The translations under genes were made by a program, and so were the position numbers. From NCBI GenBank assembly GCA_964519335.1, contig CAZFIA010000004.1, positions 1-64,000 on the forward strand: a DNA stretch of 64,000 bases. The letters run 5' to 3'. The notes beneath the pieces were generated by a model, which saw only the letters and a list, made by a program, of their open reading frames with translations, did no database searches and had not been told where the DNA came from. Each line of letters opens with the position of its first letter. Position 1 is the first letter of the stretch. Source of the stretch: JALZVT01 sp964519335 (GTDB lineage Bacteria; Pseudomonadota; Gammaproteobacteria; Pseudomonadales; Azotimanducaceae). Shown piece by piece: positions 59,846 to 64,000 of the stretch.

Positions 59846-62106
59846 TATTTACGTGCCTCCTGCACCGCGTTAAACACCGCCTCGGGTGTAGCGGGTGCTG
59901 CCAGATAAGGCAGCCTGTTCCCGGCGGCGGCGCATGCCTGGCGCAGTGCGCACCAGGCCGAAATCGCCAGCATCAGCGGCGGTTCGCCGACGGCCTTTGA
60001 GCGGTGAATAGTGGGCTCTCGATTGGGCGCGTTATAAAAGTCGACATTAAGAACGGCTGGGCAGTCGTGAGCGGTTGGAATTTTGTAGGTGGCAGGTCCA
60101 TCAGAAATCAGCCGACCGTCGGTGTTCCACTTAAGTTCTTCTGTGGTGAGCCATCCCAAACCCTGAATGAACGCCCCCTCGATTTGGCCGAGATCGATCG
60201 CGGGGTTTAGAGAGTTACCCACGTCCTGTAGAAGATCGGCGCGCAGCACCCGGTTTTCTCCTGTCTCGGTGTCGATCTCAACTTCGCAGGCTGCTGCGCC
60301 GTTGGCGAAGTAGTAGAACGGATGGCCTTTGCCTGTTTCCTTATCAAAGTGAATGTCTGGCGTTTGATAGAAGGCCGTGGTCGATAGCGATACCCTGCCT
60401 CGATAGGCGGCATCCACTAAGTCCGCAAACGCTAGTGTTTCGTCACCACAGATTACGTCGCCGTTCGAGAACTGCAGCGGTTCATCGGGCCAGCCGAGCA
60501 TCGCAACCGCAAATTTCTGCAGCCGCTCGGCGATGATGTTGCAGGCAAGCTGTGCGGCCATCCCATTCATATCAGAACCGGAGGAAGCCGCGGTTGGCGA
60601 GGCGTTTGGTACCTTGTCGGTTTGCGTGGCGCTATGCAGCACCCTTGAAGCATCCACTCCAAAGGCGCGCGCGACAATTTGTCGAACTTTGGTATGCAAA
60701 CCCTGACCCATTTCAGTGCCCGCGTGATTTACATCTATAGTGCCGTCGCGATAGACCTGCAGCAGAGCTCCCGCCTGATTCAGATGCTGGGCCGTAAAGG
60801 AGATGCCGAACTGTACCGGCGTTAGTGCAAGCCCACGTTTGTAGCGGGGATTAATATGATTGAACTCGAGCACCGTTTTTTGTCGCGTCTCATAGTCGCT
60901 CGAGCGCTCAAGTGACTCAATAAGTTCGGCGAGCACAAACTGTTTTAGCTTTTGTCCGTAGGGCAGTTCGTTAGCCCCTGGGCGCAGCAGATTACGTTTG
61001 CGCACCTCCAGCGGATCCATGTGCAGGCGTTCAGCGATGTTATCCAATGCGGCCTCGATGCCGAGCATGCCTTGCGGGCCGCCAAAGCCACGGAATGCCG
61101 TGTTCGAGACGGTGTTGGTTTTGCAGCGGTGACCCGTTATGCGGGCGTGAGGAACGTGGTAAGCATTGAACGCGTGAAACATGGCGCGTTCGGTAATGCC
61201 GTCAGAGAGGTCTGGCGAATAGCCGCACATCGCGAGCAGCTCTACATCTGCACATTGCAATACGCCTTTATCGTCGAAGCCTACAGCGTATCTCGCGTTA
61301 AAGTCGTGGCGCTTGCCCGTGCTGCGCATGTCGTCGAGCCTCGGCAGTCGTACCTTGGCTGGCCGGTTTAAACGCTGAGCGAATAACGCGGCGATGCAAG
61401 CGGGCGCTGCGGCCTGGGATTCCTTGCCGCCAAAGGCGCCTCCCATGCGCGGGGACGTAACGCGCACCTGATGCATCGCGAGACCAAGAACGTTGGCGAC
61501 CAGATGCTGAATCTCGTCGGGGTGCTGGGTGGATGACTGGATCAACATGCCACCCCGATCGTCGGGCCGAGCGCTTGCGGCCTGGCCCTCGAGGTAAAAG
61601 TGTTCCTGGCCACGCACGTACTGTTCGCACGTCATCGAATGGGGGGGCTGAATCTTATCCGGGTCGTTGTACATCCAGGTTTTGCTGGGCAGTACAAAGT
61701 GGCCCTTGTTCAACGCATCTTTAACATCCAGCACGGGCTCGGTAGCTGAAATGTCCAGCTGCGCACGGGCAACAGCTTGTAACGCCTCACGCAAGGAAGT
61801 CGCTGCGACAGCGAAGATCGGTTGGCCCAGATACTCGATGTTGCGTTCGGCAAACAGCGGATCGCCAGCAAAAATTGGACCTATCTCGTTGTCGCCAGGT
61901 ACGTCGCTTGCTGTAACAACGTCTACGACGCCTGGTGCAGTTTTAACTGCAGCGAGGTCTGGCGGTGTGAACGTACCTGCGGCCACCGGTGAGGTTCCCA
62001 GCGCTACGTGCACAAGAGTCTCAGGCATTGGCTGATCGTCGACGTAGTGCGCGGTGCCGGTAACGTGGCCCACTGCAGACTCGTGGGGTTGTGCCTTAAA
62101 CGTCAT
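59845..62106 (-). CDS. xdhB: XdhB, xanthine dehydrogenase molybdopterin subunit
   Basis: A 753-residue catalytic subunit. GGAFGGKESQ and the MGQGLHTKV segment bind the molybdenum cofactor, and AVGEPPLML carries the catalytic Glu that starts attack on the purine. NTVSNTAFRGFGGPQGM holds the substrate Arg. It hydroxylates hypoxanthine to xanthine and xanthine to urate, with electrons passing to XdhA. It overlaps xdhA by four bases at 62103-62106. Confidence 0.95.
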   Translation of the reverse strand: MTFKAQPHESAVGHVTGTAHYVDDQPMPETLVHVALGTSPVAAGTFTPPDLAAVKTAPGVVDVVTASDVPGDNEIGPIFAGDPLFAERNIEYLGQPIFAVAATSLREALQAVARAQLDISATEPVLDVKDALNKGHFVLPSKTWMYNDPDKIQPPHSMTCEQYVRGQEHFYLEGQAASARPDDRGGMLIQSSTQHPDEIQHLVANVLGLAMHQVRVTSPRMGGAFGGKESQAAAPACIAALFAQRLNRPAKVRLPRLDDMRSTGKRHDFNARYAVGFDDKGVLQCADVELLAMCGYSPDLSDGITERAMFHAFNAYHVPHARITGHRCKTNTVSNTAFRGFGGPQGMLGIEAALDNIAERLHMDPLEVRKRNLLRPGANELPYGQKLKQFVLAELIESLERSSDYETRQKTVLEFNHINPRYKRGLALTPVQFGISFTAQHLNQAGALLQVYRDGTIDVNHAGTEMGQGLHTKVRQIVARAFGVDASRVLHSATQTDKVPNASPTAASSGSDMNGMAAQLACNIIAERLQKFAVAMLGWPDEPLQFSNGDVICGDETLAFADLVDAAYRGRVSLSTTAFYQTPDIHFDKETGKGHPFYYFANGAAACEVEIDTETGENRVLRADLLQDVGNSLNPAIDLGQIEGAFIQGLGWLTTEELKWNTDGRLISDGPATYKIPTAHDCPAVLNVDFYNAPNREPTIHRSKAVGEPPLMLAISAWCALRQACAAAGNRLPYLAAPATPEAVFNAVQEARK

Positions 62107-63551
62107 GAGCGCGCCGCCGTGCCTGATTGAAGGCTATCGACAAGAGCCTCGCGCAACACTGCTTTGCTCACCTCCCGTCGGTAGTTGTCGCTGGCACGCA
62201 CATCACTAATCGGCGCGATGTCAGCGCTGAGGGCAGAAACGGCTATGTCTATTAGTTGCTCGCTGAGTTTCTTTCCGAGCAATGCGTTCTCGGCGCTCTT
62301 GCAACGCAGCGGTATAGGACCAACGCCGCCATAGGCAATGCGGCATGCGTTAACAACGCCGTTTTGCAGTTGCAAATAGACCGCGCCAAGCGCAGAACTG
62401 ATGTCGTCTTCGAACCTTTTGCTTATTTTGTGCGCGCGGAGTGCAGAAAGATCGGCGGTGGCCGGGATGTGTACGCTTCTTATCAGTTCGTGTGGCGCGA
62501 GCTGGGTGGATTTGTAGCCCAGATAGAATTCATCGAGCGGCACGCTTCGTTGTTCGCCGTCTGCACTCACGAGTGTGACCGATGCGCTCAACGCGATGAG
62601 CAGAGGTGGCCAGTCGGCTATAGGGGAGGCGTTGGCAATGTTGCCCCCAAGCGTGCCGCGGTTGCGGATCTGCGGTGAACCAAAGCGTTTCAGCACGTCA
62701 CTTATCGCAGTGCATGCTGAATTGGGTTGCGAGAAATAGGTTAGAGCTTCTGCGTGGGTTGTTGCTGCGCCGATGGTGAGCGAGCCGTCTGGATCACGGG
62801 CAATGCCCTTGAGTTCTTCAACCTCACACAGGTCAATGATGGCGTTGGGGTCTAGATAGTGTTGGCTGACTTCAAGGAATGCATCGGTTGCTCCGGCCAA
62901 TATCCAGTGGGCCGCGGTTTCTTCCGCATGCAAGCTTCGCTGGGCGCCGTCTATGTTTATGCGGGCTAACACATCTGCAAGCGTTGTGTGTCGGGCGTAG
63001 CTTGTGTTCTGTGCGGCCACCGGCTTTGGAATTGCTGAACCCTTTAGGCCGGCGAGCAACGGGCTCTCTATGCTCGCCGTTTTCGCAGACAGCGCAGCGT
63101 CAACGATAGGCCTATAGCCGGTACATCGGCACAGGTTACCGCTAACTGAAGTGATGGCTGCTTCCCGATCCTTCGGAGCTTCGCCGTCTTGCAGTTGCGC
63201 GGCTACCAGAGACATGACAAACCCAGGTGTGCAGAACCCACATTGAGAACCGTGTTGATCAACCATGGCTTGCTGCACAGGATGCATTTGCCGAGGCGTG
63301 CCGACCCCCTCAACGGTGATCACCTGCTTGTCGATTGCCGCACCCACTGGCGTGATGCAGCTGTTTACGTTGATCGGTTGAGTGCCGTCTTTGTTGCGCA
63401 GAATAAGGGTACAGGCGCCGCAGTCACCCGATGCGCAGCCTTCTTTGGTGCCTGTGAGACGCGCGGTGCTGCGCACAAAATCCAGCAGACTCTGGTGAGC
63501 AGGGGCAGCGCTTGCATCGATCGCGGTGTCGTTGAGCAGAATGGTCGACAT
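62103..63551 (-). CDS. xdhA: XdhA, xanthine dehydrogenase 2Fe-2S/FAD subunit
   Basis: A 482-residue electron-transfer subunit. The two [2Fe-2S] clusters are held by GCASGDCGACTL and by CGFCTPG with GNLCRCTGY; FAD binding follows with LGGNIANASPIADWP. This is the fused bacterial form of FeS and FAD domains. It is the first gene of the operon xdhABC-uraD-uraH-guaD. Just upstream, 63606-63623 carries a RutR-type palindrome. Confidence 0.95.
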   Translation of the reverse strand: MSTILLNDTAIDASAAPAHQSLLDFVRSTARLTGTKEGCASGDCGACTLILRNKDGTQPINVNSCITPVGAAIDKQVITVEGVGTPRQMHPVQQAMVDQHGSQCGFCTPGFVMSLVAAQLQDGEAPKDREAAITSVSGNLCRCTGYRPIVDAALSAKTASIESPLLAGLKGSAIPKPVAAQNTSYARHTTLADVLARINIDGAQRSLHAEETAAHWILAGATDAFLEVSQHYLDPNAIIDLCEVEELKGIARDPDGSLTIGAATTHAEALTYFSQPNSACTAISDVLKRFGSPQIRNRGTLGGNIANASPIADWPPLLIALSASVTLVSADGEQRSVPLDEFYLGYKSTQLAPHELIRSVHIPATADLSALRAHKISKRFEDDISSALGAVYLQLQNGVVNACRIAYGGVGPIPLRCKSAENALLGKKLSEQLIDIAVSALSADIAPISDVRASDNYRREVSKAVLREALVDSLQSGTAARS

Positions 63552-63605
63552 TAAATCCGGGTCGCCTGTCCTGATTAAAAAAATCTAAAACTAAGGATGC
63601 AAAAA

Positions 63606-63623
63606 CTTGTCCAATCGGTCAAG
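63606..63623. promoter_or_regulatory. RutR-like operator between xdhA and tetR-type gene
   Basis: TTGTCCAATCGGTCAA at 63607-63622 matches the E. coli RutR consensus TTGACCANNTGGTCAA at 12 of 14 defined positions, and the flanking C/G extend the palindrome. It lies 55 bases before xdhA and 9 before the ATG of the adjacent RutR-like gene, so one site can control both promoters. Confidence 0.65.
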
Positions 63624-63631
63624 ATTTGAAT

Positions 63632-64000
63632 ATGTTTGATCCCACAGTAACGCCGACAGGCACCTACAAGGCCGGCAAGAAACGCGACAATGTGCTGGCG
63701 CTGGTGCTGGATGCGGCCCAGCGGGAATTTGCGCTCAAGGGTTATGCCGGCGCGAGTGTGCAGGCTATTGCCGATCGGGCGGGGTTGCCGAAATCGAACG
63801 TGCAGTACTACTTCAAGCGCAAGACTAACCTCTATGTGAGCGTGTTGAACGGCATCGTCGAGCTTTGGAACACGAGCCTTTCAGACATTAGTGAAAGCGA
63901 TGATCCAGCGGTGGCGATCGATCGCTTCATTCGCGAGAAAACCCGGCTGGCCTTCGCGCACCCTGAGGCATCACGCTTGTTTGCGATGGAGATCGTCAGC
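63632..64000 (+). CDS. RutR-like TetR-family regulator (incomplete)
   Basis: The first 123 residues of a TetR-family regulator that continues off the window. The DNA-binding helix-turn-helix is in GASVQAIADRAGLPKSNVQYYFKRK, at about residues 42-66. The later FAHPEASRLFAMEIVS fits the RutR-type ligand-binding domain, which in E. coli responds to uracil and thymine and represses pyrimidine and purine genes. It faces xdhA and overlaps its promoter, so it is the likely regulator of the purine operon. ATG 63632 is preferred; no strong ribosome site is visible. Confidence 0.85.
   Translation, partial: MFDPTVTPTGTYKAGKKRDNVLALVLDAAQREFALKGYAGASVQAIADRAGLPKSNVQYYFKRKTNLYVSVLNGIVELWNTSLSDISESDDPAVAIDRFIREKTRLAFAHPEASRLFAMEIVS

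Overview
The window reads as chromosomal DNA of a Gram-negative bacterium, most likely a marine gammaproteobacterium. The signs are a TonB-dependent receptor, lipoprotein signal peptides, an OmpA-type protein, long gammaproteobacterial-style PstC and PstA, and a CoA-ligase/CaiB/LLM/SDR metabolic repertoire. The genus is inferred only loosely; a Cellvibrionales-like lineage is a guess. Coding density is high and gene pairs often share 4-base stop/start overlaps. I see no insertion sequence, phage, CRISPR array or rRNA.

Layout. (1) 152-8098, minus: phoR-pstS-pstC-pstA-pstB-phoU, one phosphate sensing and uptake operon, with a good Pho box upstream of phoR and a second Pho box beyond phoU that points off the left edge. 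(2) 8264-21647: mixed catabolic genes: a serine hydrolase with a CaiB CoA-transferase, ribokinase, dienelactone hydrolase, amidase, a glycosyltransferase-like protein, an LLM/SDR/acyl-CoA-dehydrogenase-like run, a TVP38 membrane protein coupled to a disulfide-reductase-like flavoprotein, and an APC permease. (3) 21675-36793: a secreted M23 protein, BrkB/YihY, uvrB with a pentapeptide-repeat protein, an acyl-CoA ligase, an envelope module (a repeat lipoprotein divergent from BON-OmpA plus an anchored coiled coil), a PLP gamma-synthase, and two AhpD/CMD-family genes. (4) tRNA-Val(GAC) at 37180. (5) 37263-40738: a D-amino-acid PLP enzyme, a TauD-type dioxygenase and an FAD sugar-lactone oxidase. 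(6) 40808-64000: a large purine island.

The purine island gives a nearly continuous route. A TonB receptor, two secreted NUP-family proteins and a secreted adenosine deaminase would capture and process nucleosides outside the inner membrane. NCS2 permease, AMP nucleosidase, nucleoside hydrolase, a second adenosine deaminase and guanine deaminase feed hypoxanthine and xanthine. XdhABC makes urate, membrane PuuD oxidises it, UraH and UraD give allantoin, and PuuE opens the ring to allantoate. A RutR-like TetR regulator faces xdhA across a RutR-type palindrome.

The most striking item is at 36269-36793. An AhpD/CMD-family reading frame carries an in-frame TGA exactly where the second cysteine of its CxxC redox motif should be, followed 17 bases later by a compact hairpin at the right distance for a bacterial SECIS element. 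It is best read as a selenoprotein (CGYU motif), and its neighbour at 35781 is a cysteine-poor relative. A standard gene caller would split it into two fragments.
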